A stretch of 64,000 bases of DNA. Origin: Otis tarda (taxonomy: Eukaryota > Chordata > Aves > Otidiformes > Otididae). The DNA lies in contig CM048553.1 in the NCBI GenBank assembly GCA_026413225.1, forward strand, positions 116,504,690-116,568,689. Direction: 5' to 3'. Made by a program: the position numbers and the translations under genes. Positions within the stretch are counted from its first letter, which is position 1. Every line of letters begins with the position of its first letter. Below, in pieces: positions 11,360-24,000 of this stretch. Under the pieces are notes generated by a model, which saw only the letters and a program-made list of their open reading frames with translations, had not been told where the DNA came from and did no database searches.

Positions 11360-14300
11360 GAAATGTGGTGTGACAGCCTGATAGTTTCAGTTTCATTAGA
11401 TGTCTGATCCTTTTCACACCAGTATCAGTTGAAATGCTACCGTTCACGTGTGAAAAGTGCAAAAAGAAAGAAAGGTACCTATGCATATATCTTTGAGTTA
11501 ATCTGAAAACCAAATGCCCCCAAGACAGAGATTTTACAAATGTGTTTTAGAAACTGTGTATATCTAATAATCTATCTAATACCCAGCATATGTGTTTATT
11601 GCACTGTTCTTTTAAGTTAATACAAATGAATAAATTAAGTTTGGCACATATCAGCCTCAATTGAAGTCACAAAACTACTGTAAATCCCCATAGGTGTAAC
11701 ATATTTGCCGTTAAAGAGATGACAAATGTGAAATTATTTGACCAAATAAAATCTTTCAGCAAATATAGTATTTTGCTTGCCAAAAATTGCTGAATTTACA
11801 TAAATGATTTAATTGGAAATTCAACCAGTTTCGTTATGCTTTATCAGTATAAGCATGATCTTTAGACTACTGCAGATTTAAGAAAAAGTGCACAGAGATG
11901 TACCTCATCCTAATATTGTTAAGTATTACAACTTAGTTTATGGACTCCGTTCCTTTTCTTAGACATTAGGCGTGATAAATCTCTCTAGAGTCTGACAAAA
12001 TATTTAAAAGCTTGCAGTTCACCTTTTTATTTTCAGATGCTTTAAAATGTCTAAGACACAGTATTTCTTAACTTCCCTAGCAAAATCACAGCTTCTTAAT
12101 CAGGTCAATAGGTTAGCAGGTCAATACATTATTTTATTAAAAACAAGTTACATTCTGGTTTTAGTCCATAAGCCTCAGGAATCATCTACACATATGTGAG
12201 GAGAACATCAGCATAATTTTATTACCTGAGTTAAAGTATCAGGGATCAAATTCAGTGATCCATCAGGAAAAACCCAGAGCAAGCAAAGAGTGGACAATTA
12301 TCATTCATTACTTTCTCTGACAAACTGGACAAGTCAACACTAATGGCTCCCTGTGGTCTAGTAGAATGAGAAAGGATCTCACGGACAGTAGGTTGTGTGG
12401 GATCTACTTTTTCAACTATAACAAGCAAACAAACAAAAGGCAGCAATAGGGCCTTTATATGCGTGTCTGGGGTAGGTAATTGCCTTGATGAGAAGGCAAT
12501 TAAATGAAAAAAACAACTAGTATCTCATGAAGATAACTTGAAAGAGCATAATCTCAAATGACTCATTCTTCTCAAAACATTTCATAAGCAAGAGAAAGGT
12601 GAAATAGTTCATGCTCTTTCCCAGACTATTTTTATGTCTGGGTGAAACTAGTTTACAAATTAACCTTCCAGTTAAATTAAATAGGAAGAAACACACACCT
12701 AGCAAAACTGAATAGCACTCTTGTGGCAGGTCATTCACTCATTTGAAACATGTATATTAGTTATATTCATTTGTTACCAATGAAAGGTTGTTTGTGCTGC
12801 TCCAATATTGTAGAAGGAGTAGTGTCTAAAAATAAAAATTCTTTTTCTCTCGGGAAGAAAGTTCTTTGTCCTTCTTGAAAATTTCCTGATATGTGTGTAT
12901 GTATATATATCTATCTATCTTTATACTAGAGAGAGTATATAATCCTAAATTTACTTTATCCATTTTGTGAAAGTAGGGTATTTTATCTAGACTTCATAAG
13001 ACGTAGTTAAAAATGTTCAGACCCACACATGGATTAAAAAAAAAAAAGTTAATTTGATTTCCAATGAATTAGTGTAAGAGGGAAAAGGAAAGGGTGAAAT
13101 TTTTATTCTGTTTTTAAGAGCCAGACATTTTCTTTTTTTTTTTCTTTTTAATAATAGTTATAATGTCTATAATTTGAATTCTGAAAAATCTTTCTTTTCC
13201 AATTTGAGTGTCTACATAAGAGAACTTTTCTCATATGTATAACTTTATAGATTGGAGGTTTCGTAGAGCAGAGCAAGTGAGGAAGAAAAGGGGGGAAAAA
13301 AGAAAATAATGAGTTATGAGGCACTGTGTAACTGAAGACGTAATGATGGCATTATAGCCTTTTAAAAACCTATTGTATCCATAATCAGTTTTCCACTTCT
13401 GTTACCACCATTTCTTGAGTCCTTCACCTAGCAATCTCAATTTGACTTAATCCGATTCCTAAACTCATTGCAGTGGTTTTCCAGTCACTGTGACCATATC
13501 TTATTTTAAGAAGCATTAATTGAAAAAAAGATGGATGGAATTTGAGGAGAAAATGGAGAATCCCTTTTTATTTTGTTTGGAGGTAGGAAGAGAAATAAAA
13601 CCAGATTATAGTAGTAGCAGCTGTTCTTTGTAAGCATTTTGAGACTTCCTAAGTTTAAATCCAAGTGATTTAAATTGCATATGATTTTAAATTCAAAGAT
13701 AGAAACTATCTATATTACCAAATAAATTATTAAAAATTTGTTAATAAGGCTACATATAGAATTACATTCCTAAGTTAGAGAAAATGCAAGGTGATTTTAT
13801 TTGTATCTACTGTAACTATTTTTTAAAATAGCTCTGAGCTGCTGCGTGCCACCTAGTATCAGTACCTAAGAATGTCTTCAAAGAAGTAGATGTCAATATA
13901 TAGCATTTGCCTATTTCTTCTTTTTTTCCCTGACCCCAGCACTCCTGGAAGACTTCAAGGGATCAAATGAAGTTAGAAAACAAAAGTGGGAAGCAAAATA
14001 ATAATAAAGAATTATCTAATGATGTCATGTCTGTTCTCTGAAAATTTTAGTAAAACTAATGTTTTTCTAGACAAAATATTGAACTACTCTCATGATGAAA
14101 GAAATCACCATCTAGCAGAGTTTAAATGGACATTATCCTGGGTTCAAATTAACACTCGAAGAAAATATTCTGAGCATTGATTAGTTAATGGAAGTAGTGG
14201 TAAATGGTAGCCATAGAAGGTATTTTGTTAAATCCACTCCTTCTTATTTAATTTACCATAACAGTGACTATTTAACTATGGTGAAATATTTTGAAACTTA

Positions 14301-15805
14301 AAATCCATAATATAGTTATGATAATCACTGTTTTGTGGTGGTGGTGGGATAACTATTTTCATTCCTAAAAAAAAAAAATTAAATTATTAGAAGTCAATAT
14401 TCCTATAAAATATAGTATGTTCGATGATTTTCATGCTGTTAGACATACAGTATGATTTGGAATATTTTTTTTCCTAAATGGCAATCCATGCTGAAGTTCA
14501 GTAGGAAGGTATGAGAAATTAAGCTGTCCTTAGAGCTTCTTGAGAACATCTGCAGACTCCTCTCCACATGAACTGATTCATCACATCACAGTTTATTTCA
14601 TCTCTTCACACTGAGCTGTGCACGCTACACTGATGGGTTATGTTTAATGGACAAGTAAGCTGTGGTTAGCTATCTGACTGTTCATTCTGAATATTTTCAT
14701 TCATATTAGTCCTCCTGAATTAAAAAAAAATAACCAACAACAAAAAATATGGAGAAATCAGAGTGCGCTGCTGTTAGTTTATTATTGTGGACATGTCCTG
14801 AAATGAACTTTCTCAGAGCAAAACTCATCTTTTAATGAAAAACTTCTTCTGTCTTAATTTACTGAGGGAAAGCTAAAAGTAATTATCTACTGATTATTAC
14901 AGCTGTAGCTGGCACATCTATAACCACAAGAGTGTCAGTGTTTCCATTGTAAACCCTGTTATTCTAGGTTCTAAAAATTTAGAACCTAGAATTTTGGCAC
15001 AAAAGTTAGAAGATTAGAAGCAACCTCTCTGAAAGGAAATTTTGGTGTCCAGCCACTTGCAAATTACATAATTGAAGAAGAATAACAGTTTGCTGTTTGA
15101 ACAAGTATTGTGCAGCTTTTCAGTTTGGAAGAACTTCACTGAAAATAATTACATATATCTTATGCTCAAGACTCCTCGTAATATTTAAAATAAAACAACA
15201 TGACTTTCTTTAAATTATATTCATCAAGATTATATAAACATCACATGGTAAGTCCAGTGACACTCTGGATGACATCATGGGGAATTAAATTTTGTCTTCT
15301 ACCGTAATAATTGTCCCTTCTGATTGCTGCTAGTGATGACTCCTGTTCGGTACTGCATCCAACTAGCCCTCACTTGGAGAAGCAGAGGATGGTTCTTCTA
15401 TGAACAATGGGTTCCTGAAGCTTCCGGTTTTAGATATTTTGAAGGAAACTGGAAAAATATCTGCAGAGGTATTTCACGTATTGCCAAGTCTGTAAAACAC
15501 AAGAGAGGTATGAATCTTTCTGATTAACCTTTTCTGATTTATTTTGTCCTAAACCTATGAAGATACTCTCCTAAACTGATAGAAATATCCTCTTGTAAAA
15601 CACAACCAATCCAGTTTCATGGAAGGACTGAAATATGTAGTACACTTACTAAAAATTAAAAGTAACAAATAATAAGCCAATTGAAACCTTTGATAAACTT
15701 TTTACAGATTCATCTGGTTGGGAAAGCTCTTTTTGTTTCACCTCATGCTTAAAAAGTATTTGGAGAGAAATGATAGACAGGCTTGGTAGCAGAGGCACAA
15801 TCAGA
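11360..15805. other. AT-rich non-coding stretch
   Basis: No gene or recognised repeat family fills this interval. It contains a short mixed (TA)/(TCTA) tract near 12897-12920, several T- or A-rich runs (for example 13133-13150), a perfect 15-bp-arm palindrome at 14961-14992, and a short open frame at 15324-15527 bounded by splice-like sequences that I treat only as a weak candidate. Confidence 0.55.
14961..14992. repeat. 32-bp near-perfect palindrome
   Basis: The arm attctaggttctaaa (14961-14975) is followed by two A residues and then its exact reverse complement (14978-14992). A perfect 15-bp stem with a 2-nt centre is well above chance for this window. It could extrude as a cruciform or derive from a decayed terminal inverted repeat. 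No transposase sequence is nearby. Confidence 0.85.
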
Positions 15806-16672
15806 AAGGAAGACGCCAAGCTGTGTGGTGCGGTTGTCACGCTGGAAGGAAGGGGTGCCATCCAGAGGGACCTTGACAGGCTGGAGAGGTGAGACCATGC
15901 CAACCTCATGAAGTTCAACCAGGTCAAGTGCAAGGTCCTGCACACGAGTTGGGGCAATCCCAAGCACAAATACAGGCTGGGCAGAGAATGGATCGAGAGC
16001 AGCTCTGAGGAGAAGGACTTGGGAGTGCTGGCAAATGAGAAGCTCGACATGAGCCAGCAATGTGCGCTTGCAGCCCACATCCTGGGCTGCATCAAAAGAA
16101 GCATGGCCAGCAGGTCGAGGGAAGTGATTCTGCCTCTCTACTCCACTCTCATGAGACCCCACCTGGTGTACTGCATCCAGCTCTGGAGTCCCCAATATAA
16201 GAAGAACTTAGACCTGTTAGAGCTGCTCCAGAGGAGGGTCATGAAGATAAGAGGGCTGGAGCACCTCTTCTGTGAGGACAGGCTGAGAGAGTTGGGGCTG
16301 TTCAGCCTGGAGAAGAGCAGGCTCTGGGGAGACCTTATAGTGGTCTTCCAGTACCTAAAGGGGACTTATAACAAGGATAAGGAGAACCTCTTTAGCAAGG
16401 TCTATTGTGATAGGACGAATGCTAATGATTTTAAAATAGAGGGAGGTAGATTCAGACTTGATAAAAGGAAAAAAAATATTTACAATTAGGGTGGTGGAAC
16501 ACTGGGACAGGTTGCCGAGAAAGGTAGTAGATGCCCCATTCCTGGAAACATTCAAGGCCAGGTTGGATGGGGCTCTGAGCAACCCAATCTAATTGAAGAT
16601 GTCCCTGCTAGATGACCTTTAAAAGTCCCTTCCAACCCAAACCATTCTATGATTCTATGATTCTATGGTACT
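15806..16672 (+). mobile_element. CR1 LINE, 5'-truncated copy with C-terminal RT ORF and 3' UTR
   Basis: About 865 bp of a CR1 element on the plus strand. It begins just after where the FADD catalytic box of the reverse transcriptase would lie, in the block equivalent to 'KL.GAV.TLEG'. It continues through the C-terminal part of ORF2 and the 3' UTR, and ends in the tail ATTCTATGATTCTATGATTC at about 16645-16667. It is one of the better preserved copies in the window. The element cannot be mobile because the endonuclease and most of the polymerase are missing. Confidence 0.96.
15908..16489 (+). pseudogene. CR1 ORF2 C-terminal fragment (reverse transcriptase thumb/C-terminal region)
   Basis: An open frame of 193 codons encodes the region downstream of the polymerase active site of a CR1-type LINE ORF2. 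Characteristic segments are [12 protein letters not shown] near the start, then [22 protein letters not shown], the HILGCIKRS block, [20 protein letters not shown], and the [16 protein letters not shown] block. The full protein would be several times longer and include an endonuclease and the FADD motif, both absent. The frame ends early after an A8 run at 16469-16476. The CR1 coding sequence continues in another frame (RVVEHW-type block), so an indel there has broken it. The first ATG is internal to the family protein, so this is a remnant and not a real gene start. Confidence 0.93.
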
Positions 16673-17953
16673 AGCCAAGTGTCAAATCTGCAGCCAATTA
16701 CATTGGAATTGCTGTATTGCTTACTCTTTGAAAGTTAATGTGTGGGGAAAAAAAAATAACATAAAGCCCAAAAACATATTCAAATAAGCTAAAGCAAAGA
16801 AACCAGAGCCAGGCAATGTTAAGGCTGTGCTGTCTTGGAGCTATAATACACAATTATGCCTCAAGCGGTGGCAAGCCAATATTGTTATTTCTTGCATGCC
16901 AAGAAGCCTAGTTTTTTTGCATTCCTTTTTTTTTGTCCTAGATTATTTTAAAATCCTAAAAATACTATCAGACAAGTCTTAGGCAACAAAATTTCTGAGG
17001 GAAAACATAAGTAGTTTATTTTTTTATTATTTTTAAATTCATAATATTTCTGCTTTAAAAATGTGAACATACTATCTAAACAAAGTAAGCAACAGTCTAT
17101 CTAAATAGTCTATCTGAAATGAAAACAAAATGAAAACTGTGAAGAAATGAAATTTGGCAGCAATGAGAAAGAAAAATCCTGCATTTCTGAAATAAATTTC
17201 TGGTTCATGAAATAAATGTTAAGTCTGAGTTCCTCTGTCAACAATTATATTTTTCTCCTGAATCCTTCTGTGAGATCTGTGAGACCTTTTCTTCTTGCCA
17301 TCACCAAGGCTGAACAATTGTCTATGGTGGAGTCTGTATACATGAGACATAGTATGGACTGGTTTTGAAAGGAGAACTAAGAAGTGCACGCTTAGTAAGA
17401 AGAAGTAAATATATGTTCAGGAATTTGTGTACTATAATGTTTTTTTGATTGAATTAGATTGGCACAGGATGAAGAGAGTTTCACAGATTAGCTAAAAATG
17501 AAAGTGTAATGCAACATTTCATTCTTGTACTTCCACTGGCATTTTTTTCTGCTTACATTCAATTTCAGCATACATTTTTGTAACAATTCAGAAAAAGCTT
17601 AGCAATCTTGCTAGCATTGTCTGTAGCATGTTAAGTCTTCCTGCAGAGGAAAGCAATGTTAGGATGTTATATTAGATCTCTGTTGATTGGTAGCTGTGGT
17701 CACTCAGCTCCCTACAGGCATAACAAGTACTCTACAAAACAGCTGTCTTGTGCACAAATTGACCATACAACATTGTTTTGATTATTGAGTTTGGCAGAGA
17801 CAGCTGATAGAAGTTGCAATACATTTTCAGTAAGCACTTATGAATACATGTTCAGAGCATTCATTTTAACTCCTTCCCTTATCTTAAAACCTAAGTGCTT
17901 ATGCAATAAGCAGAAATTTTTATTATAGCAGAAATGCTTGACAAGATAGCATT
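16673..17953. other. AT-rich non-coding stretch
   Basis: No open frame of note and no recognised repeat. The sequence is AT-rich with a few A- and T-runs. It ends at the point where the inverted-duplication arm begins. Confidence 0.6.
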
Positions 17954-18092
17954 ATATCATTCCATATTATCTAAGTTAACTTACTGTGGCCATATTAGTG
18001 GACATGGTGACATCTTATATTGCAAATTTTGTGACTGATTGCTGATGCTTTTTATTTGGCTCCTGTCGTAGTTCAGCCCTGATCAGGACCAG
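17954..18092. repeat. Left arm of 139-bp perfect inverted duplication
   Basis: Positions 17954-18092 are the exact reverse complement of 20903-21041. I aligned them base by base with no mismatch; paired coordinates sum to 38995. This arm is the native one: it contains 110 bp of host flank including the GCTCC target-site duplication (18059-18063), then the first 29 bp of the solo LTR (from 18064). Similarity stops abruptly on both sides, at 17953 and 18093. Confidence 0.97.
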
Positions 18093-19206
18093 ACTACGCA
18101 GTCTCTCTCTCACTTCCCCCACCTTCTGAGAGAACAGGGAGAGAAAATATAAGGAAAAACAGCTTGAGGTTTGAGATAAGGACAGGGAGAAAACCTTAAA
18201 GTTACCGTCACGGGCAAAACAGACTCAACTTGGGGAAAACTATTCATTTATTACTACAAACAGCAGGATAATGAGACAGAGAACAAGATAACCTCCATCC
18301 ACCCCTCCCTCTTCCCAAGCTTAACATTATCTCTAGTACCTTCCCCTCCTGAGCAGCACAGGGGGGAAGAGGGAATGGGGGTTGCAGTCAGTTCATCACG
18401 TGTTGTTTCACGCCGCTGCTTCATGGTCGGGGGAAGAACTCCTCACATTCCTCCCCTGCTCCGTTGTGGGGTCCCACCCATACACCACAGTCCTTCGTGG
18501 AACTGCTCCGGCGTGGGTCATCTCTTCCACGGTGTACAGTCTCTCCAGAACGGCTGTCCCAGCGGGCCCTCCACGGGCCACAGCCGCCTTCAGGCATCCA
18601 CCTCCCCCGGTACGGGGTCCTTCACGGGCTCCAAGTAGATCTCTGCTCCTCTGTGGACCTCCATGGTCTGCAGGGGGACAACCTGCTCCACCATGGTCGT
18701 CACCACAGGCTGCAGGGGAATCTTGGCCAGGAGCCGCATTACTCCTCCCCCTCCTTCTGAACTGACCTTGGCATCTGCAGTCGTTCCTCATAACAGGCTG
18801 GCAGATGTCTCTCAGGATCTTTTTTACATCTTATTCACTTCTCATCTCCTCTCCACTTCTTGCAGCTGGGCCGGACTGATTCAGGCCCAGTCGGCTGCCT
18901 GGCGAGAGGCCAGAGGGTGAGGCCTGCAAGGCCCATGAGGCCTGCACCTCCCCCTCTGCGCCTCTGCCCCCGCTCAGCTTCTTCACATCTTCTCTTCTCT
19001 CTCTTTTTTTTTCTGTTTTCCCCTTCTTAAATACGTTATCGCAGAGGCGTTATCAGGGAACATTCTGCTACCAATCGGCTCGGCCGTGGCCAGCAGCAGG
19101 TCCGCCCTAGGCCTGGCCAAGTCCACTGAACAAAGGGGAGCAACTTCTAGCAGTTTCCTACAGAAGCTACCACCTTAGGCCCCCCCTCACTAACAAAACC
19201 ACAACA
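18064..19206 (-). mobile_element. ERVL-like solo LTR
   Basis: This 1143-bp LTR begins TGTCGTAGTTCAG and ends ACAACA, flanked by perfect 5-bp duplications GCTCC (18059-18063 and 19207-19211). It is the same family and orientation as 10229-11354. Near-identical blocks are the left-edge 'ggaccagactacgcagtctctctctcac', the central GC-rich repeated region, and the right-edge 'tagcagtttcctacagaagctaccacc' block (lower case, quoted only in outline). The reverse complement carries a CCAAT-type element, GTATTTAAG near 19026-19034, and an AATAAA-type region near the left end. No internal proviral sequence flanks it. The separate duplications rule out one provirus formed with the LTR at 10229. Confidence 0.94.
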
Positions 19207-19211
19207 GCTCC

Positions 19212-20902
19212 TTTATGTACTATGTGTGGTTGAACGAGTTGAAAGGAAAGTATTTGATAATTCAGTAGGTGATTAGAATACTACTGGAGCTCATCAAGAA
19301 GATACAGGGTTGATACATATGATTAATTTACTGATTCTATGATTCAAATGCAATCTTATGCCTTTAGAACTTGAAGCTTTACTGACCCAACAACAGTATA
19401 ATAATCCACTACTTGTTTCCAAATCTGACAAATTTATCTATGCTTTTACTAAAGTCATTGTTGGCCTACTCTTGAAGGTAAAACATCAGATGTGGGGACA
19501 GGTTCAGATCTTGACATCTTCATCCTAAAGTTCCATAGGACTAAATGAGTAGAATAGTGAAATTACTGCAGTAGGATACCTTATGGAAATGTAGAGCAAA
19601 AAATACAATTTTCCTCATAATACTAGTACCTCAGACAAATTACTTTTGCATTTTCATAGGGTAAATAGAAGTTGTGCAGGTATTGCTGAAAAAAAAAAAC
19701 ATTGTGGATTACAAATTGACTAATCTATAAACTGGCAAATCCAAAAGAGGTAATCTTCCTTTAATGTTGAAGTAGACCGCCTTAAATTTCCTCTCTAGAA
19801 ATCAGCAGAGTATGAGTTATTTATCTGTTCTTGGAAAACATGGGGGGAAAAAACCCAAAATCTACAGTTGTCCAAGTATTGCTCATAAAATTTAGGAGGA
19901 AAGTACTTCACTGGACTTATGAAATAATAGCTGACAATATATGTAGAGTGATGACTGTTAGAAAAATGTACTTCAAATGTAGACACACGTTACTGGTTCT
20001 AAATCACCTCTTATTTGTCCACAAGAAGACATGGATGGCATTTCAGTTAAGAACTTTCTTCTGTGTATTTTGTCAGTACAAAACAGTAACAAATTGTAGT
20101 GTTTTGAAAGTAATCTTGAAGATATTATTAAGTCATCAAATAGATGAATAGCACAGAATCATCCTAGAGACCCTAGTCATAGAGAATATGTGGATAATGC
20201 TGCCAGATTGCTCCATGTTGTGGTTTAGATGGTTTGGGATTTGGCATAAAAAAAATGATGTGAGTGTTATCTCTGACCTACTTCTTCCTTTCCCCTTCTC
20301 AACCTTCCTCTTCTGTTCTGTCTATGTTGTGGAAATTATCCAACTTTAGCCTTATGGCAGTTTTCACAGTTAGAAAGTTTGAGGGGCCTTCATCAATATT
20401 TATATTTGACTGACCATCTTCCTCCGTGATGAAGTTCTGCGCTATGAAAGCATTATCAAAGTCTGATGAAAATGCTGACACTGAAACCTGAAGGGGCAAA
20501 TATTTAATCTGTACTCCTCAAGAAGTGAAGAAATAAGTATTACTTGTGAATAACAATAAAAAATATTTTAATATGTATTTGAATGCACAACAGTGGTTAT
20601 GAATAAAAGGCTAAAATATTTGGATTAATATTTTGAGATAAGCGAAGTACCTGAGCAAATCATCAGAGATGCAAGCAGATAGGGAACAGCTGAATTACAA
20701 AAGATTAAGAGACAGTAAGATAGGTGTCTATTTTTTTTCCTGTTCATGCATCAGGAGAAGAGAATATCCAATAAAATTAAAAAGGAAAAAAAGACAAAAA
20801 CTGATTTACTTAATTCAAAATTAACTTTGAAATCCATTGGCAAACTTGATCTTTAAGGGCAAAATATATTAAATATATAAAAATAAAACTACTGTAAATG
20901 CC
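19212..20902. other. AT-rich spacer between the inverted-duplication arms
   Basis: About 1.7 kb of AT-rich DNA. Two short open frames (19831-20151 plus; 20299-20499 minus) lack motifs, and I do not consider them genes. Together with most of the LTR this is the 2810-bp loop between the two inverted arms. Confidence 0.6.
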
Positions 20903-21041
20903 CTGGTCCTGATCAGGGCTGAACTACGACAGGAGCCAAATAAAAAGCATCAGCAATCAGTCACAAAATTTGCAATATAAGATGTCACCATGTCCACTAA
21001 TATGGCCACAGTAAGTTAACTTAGATAATATGGAATGATAT
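20903..21041. repeat. Right arm of 139-bp perfect inverted duplication
   Basis: This is an exact inverted copy of 17954-18092. It opens with 29 bp of LTR terminus in reverse complement (20903-20931), then the duplicated target site GGAGC (20932-20936), then 105 bp of host flank. There is no LTR beyond these 29 bp, so this is not a second LTR insertion. It is a copied junction placed in unrelated sequence. Confidence 0.97.
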
Positions 21042-24000
21042 TTTCTGTAGAAAATATAAACTTCTACTGAAGTGTTTCTCTGTAGAGCAATAATCCATAT
21101 TTTTCTAGTAAGGACTTTCTTCTAGAATCCCTGGAGGCATCTTCAGTACAAAATCTGAAATTGGTGGACATTTGATTTGTTTGACAAATTCTGTGCTAAA
21201 TGTTTTTATTTTTATTTTAATTGAACAACACTTTATGTATAAAAGGATACTTTTAAACTTTTGCTTATATTTTACTTTTAACAACCTTATTCCACTTTAA
21301 CAGGCATTCTGTAAAATTTTTCAGTCATAGAGTGTTTTCAGGCAATCTGTTCTTTGAAAACTAAACCAAAACTGGCTAGATGAGCACCAGAATGAGTAAA
21401 GCACAGTCTCCTGGAGTTTAGCATCTCAGCAATGAAGAGCATCTGCTCTTTTTTTTCTTTTTCTTTTTTTTTTTTTTTTTTCTTTTCCTACTATGGTTGA
21501 GGTATTTGTATGGGTTTGCCCCCATGTGGACTATCTGGTATTTAAGAATACACAGAGTGATGCTAGATCTCTTTGTTCAGGTCACACATAATTACACTTT
21601 TTATACTATATGTTCTTCTCACAGTTTCCCTGTAGTTTTTTGATACACATAGGAACATGTTAAAGTACAGTTGAAATCGCTGGGATTTAAGTCTCTAATA
21701 ATTTTAGCACTTGCTAATGCATTCGTCAATTAGAAGCTCGGTAGATGAAGTTACAGAGTTGCTACTCGCTTATCAAGGATGTCTACAGAAAAAAAAAACC
21801 AAAGAGTGCAAATAGTGTTGTTGCAAGCATTACAGCTATTACAGGCTAAGCCTATTCATTCAGCATGCGTTGGCTGATATAATACGTGCACCTGATGTTG
21901 TGCATTTCTGTTCCTTTCAGGGACACAGACTAGTCTAAACCTAATAACGAAAATAAATTACTAGAACGTATCTCTGGTCTACTTACTGCAGTATTTTCAG
22001 TCATTTTCCTAATGTTGTGCATTACTTTTTGGTAAGCATTTATATTTTCATTAAAAATTATATATAATGGAATGAGAAAATTCTACAAAACTACTCACAC
22101 TAATTATAATTACTCAGTTAATGTGTCCTTTTCTTTGTAAGTTTGCAGTTTAATTACTGTGATTGTCACAAATGTTGAGGATTGATTAAACTCATGCAAT
22201 AGCATCTTGCTGTCTGTGGATTGTTTGTGAACTTTCTGCAGTAATTATTTTTTCTTGAAAGTTTTTTTTTTTTATAATTTTCTCTTTATTTTTTATGAGA
22301 CTCATCCATAGAGAATATAGTTTCTTCTCCGAGACAGAAAGTTTTCTAAACCGATAAAAAGATTCAAGAAGACCGTCTTAATATCTTGACAGAATACTCA
22401 AACAAATCCATGTTAACAACATTGTTTGTCAGGTTATATATTTGCTCATCTTGCTGTTTGTTCTCTTCCCACAGTAGTTCTTCAAAACCAGGCACATAGA
22501 TGTCCACAAACATCATAAGCCAAAAAGTCTATAGAATACTGTAAAATAAGATGAACAGATTTTCTTAAAAGAAATGTTTACAAATACTGTTATCTATACA
22601 TTTCTTGAAGCAGGAAAATACCAAGTGAAAAAGTCAAAGCTCTGTCTCTTTCTTCTCATGTTAAAATTCTGTTTTAAAATATATGTTCAAAGTACAATTT
22701 CAGTTTACTGACATAACCAGAAGGGATGTATTTCTCATCATTTTGAATTTCCACTAAAATTATGGGCTGTACAGTTCCATATATTATCTGATCAAGAACA
22801 TATACAATGGTCACAGTTGTATATTGATTCAGAGCACTGCAAAATGTATACATAAGTATATGCTCACTGTTCATACTGTGCTAGTCACAAAAGGAAGATA
22901 AGGATATTCTGCTCCTTCATGCACCAACATTGTGAACATATTGAAAATGTTGCTGTGGATTATGAGATATAAGTAATATAAAAAGATAATAAATTCCAAA
23001 GGAGAAACCAAACATTAAGAAAAGACAACTGAGTTAATGATATACCAGGAATACTAAAAATTGACTATTTAAGAAAGTCTGTAAAACAGCTTTTTTTTTT
23101 TTTTTTTTTGCTTAAGCTTTTTCTGAATAATTGTGCATAATGTTTTTTAAAACTGACATTGAATGTTTAATATCTTTATTTTTAGTTTGGATCACGTTGT
23201 GTTTGCTCTATATGTGGATTTCTTATGTGACATTTTCTCAGAACTACGAAGATTAACTTTTAAGACTGTAGAAGATAATTTTAATAACTACTTGTTATCA
23301 GTGTCCTCCCTCAGTTATGATAGATTGTGCCACGTTTGTTGATTACATAGGCAGATGCAAAGCATAATCAGAGGATTTTTAAGCCAAACCAAATGTTCTT
23401 ATTAAATGTTTCATAATTTTTCATTCATTAGTATCAGTCACAATAATGCAGTGTGGCTTACAAAAGTACATTTTATTTCCAGTAAACTGGTTAAATTGTA
23501 TGTTTTTTTCAGGTAGCACAATGACTTTTCCAGGAGAAAATAAAACAATTTTGTTTTTATTGACTAACAGAAAATCTTAAATATGAAACAATAAAATAAA
23601 TAAAATAATAAAAAATTATAAAAGATTTGGAGCTCTTGGACTATACAACGCAAGCACTGGCAATCACAGGTTTTTCCAAGCAAGACAAGTGTGAATAACT
23701 CTATATAGAACCAGAAGGTATTTGAAGCAGATTTGAAAACAGACTTATTTCTCCCATATAGCTTTCAGAATAGCCTTTTGATATATTTCAAAGCAGTTTT
23801 AAATATATGTATCTACCTTTATCCCCATTTACACAGTTGATACTTGGCCCTCATTTAACACTCTTAATGTTTCACACCTTAAATAGAAACTCCCACTCCA
23901 TCATATGTCTGCCTCTAGAGCCTAAAAGACTCTTCCTCCTGTCCTTTCCCCAGGTATTTTCTCATTTTTCAGCTGAAATATCAGAGTTTATGCTGCATGT

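Noticed and set aside
18375..18920. Open frames of 85-127 codons
   Set aside because: They are inside the LTR at 18064-19206 and explained by the same GC-rich repeats.
10229..19206. A single 9-kb provirus bounded by the two same-orientation LTRs at 10229 and 18064
   Set aside because: Each LTR has its own perfect target duplication (AAGAT and GCTCC), the interior has no retroviral genes, and it contains a CR1 copy and ordinary AT-rich DNA.
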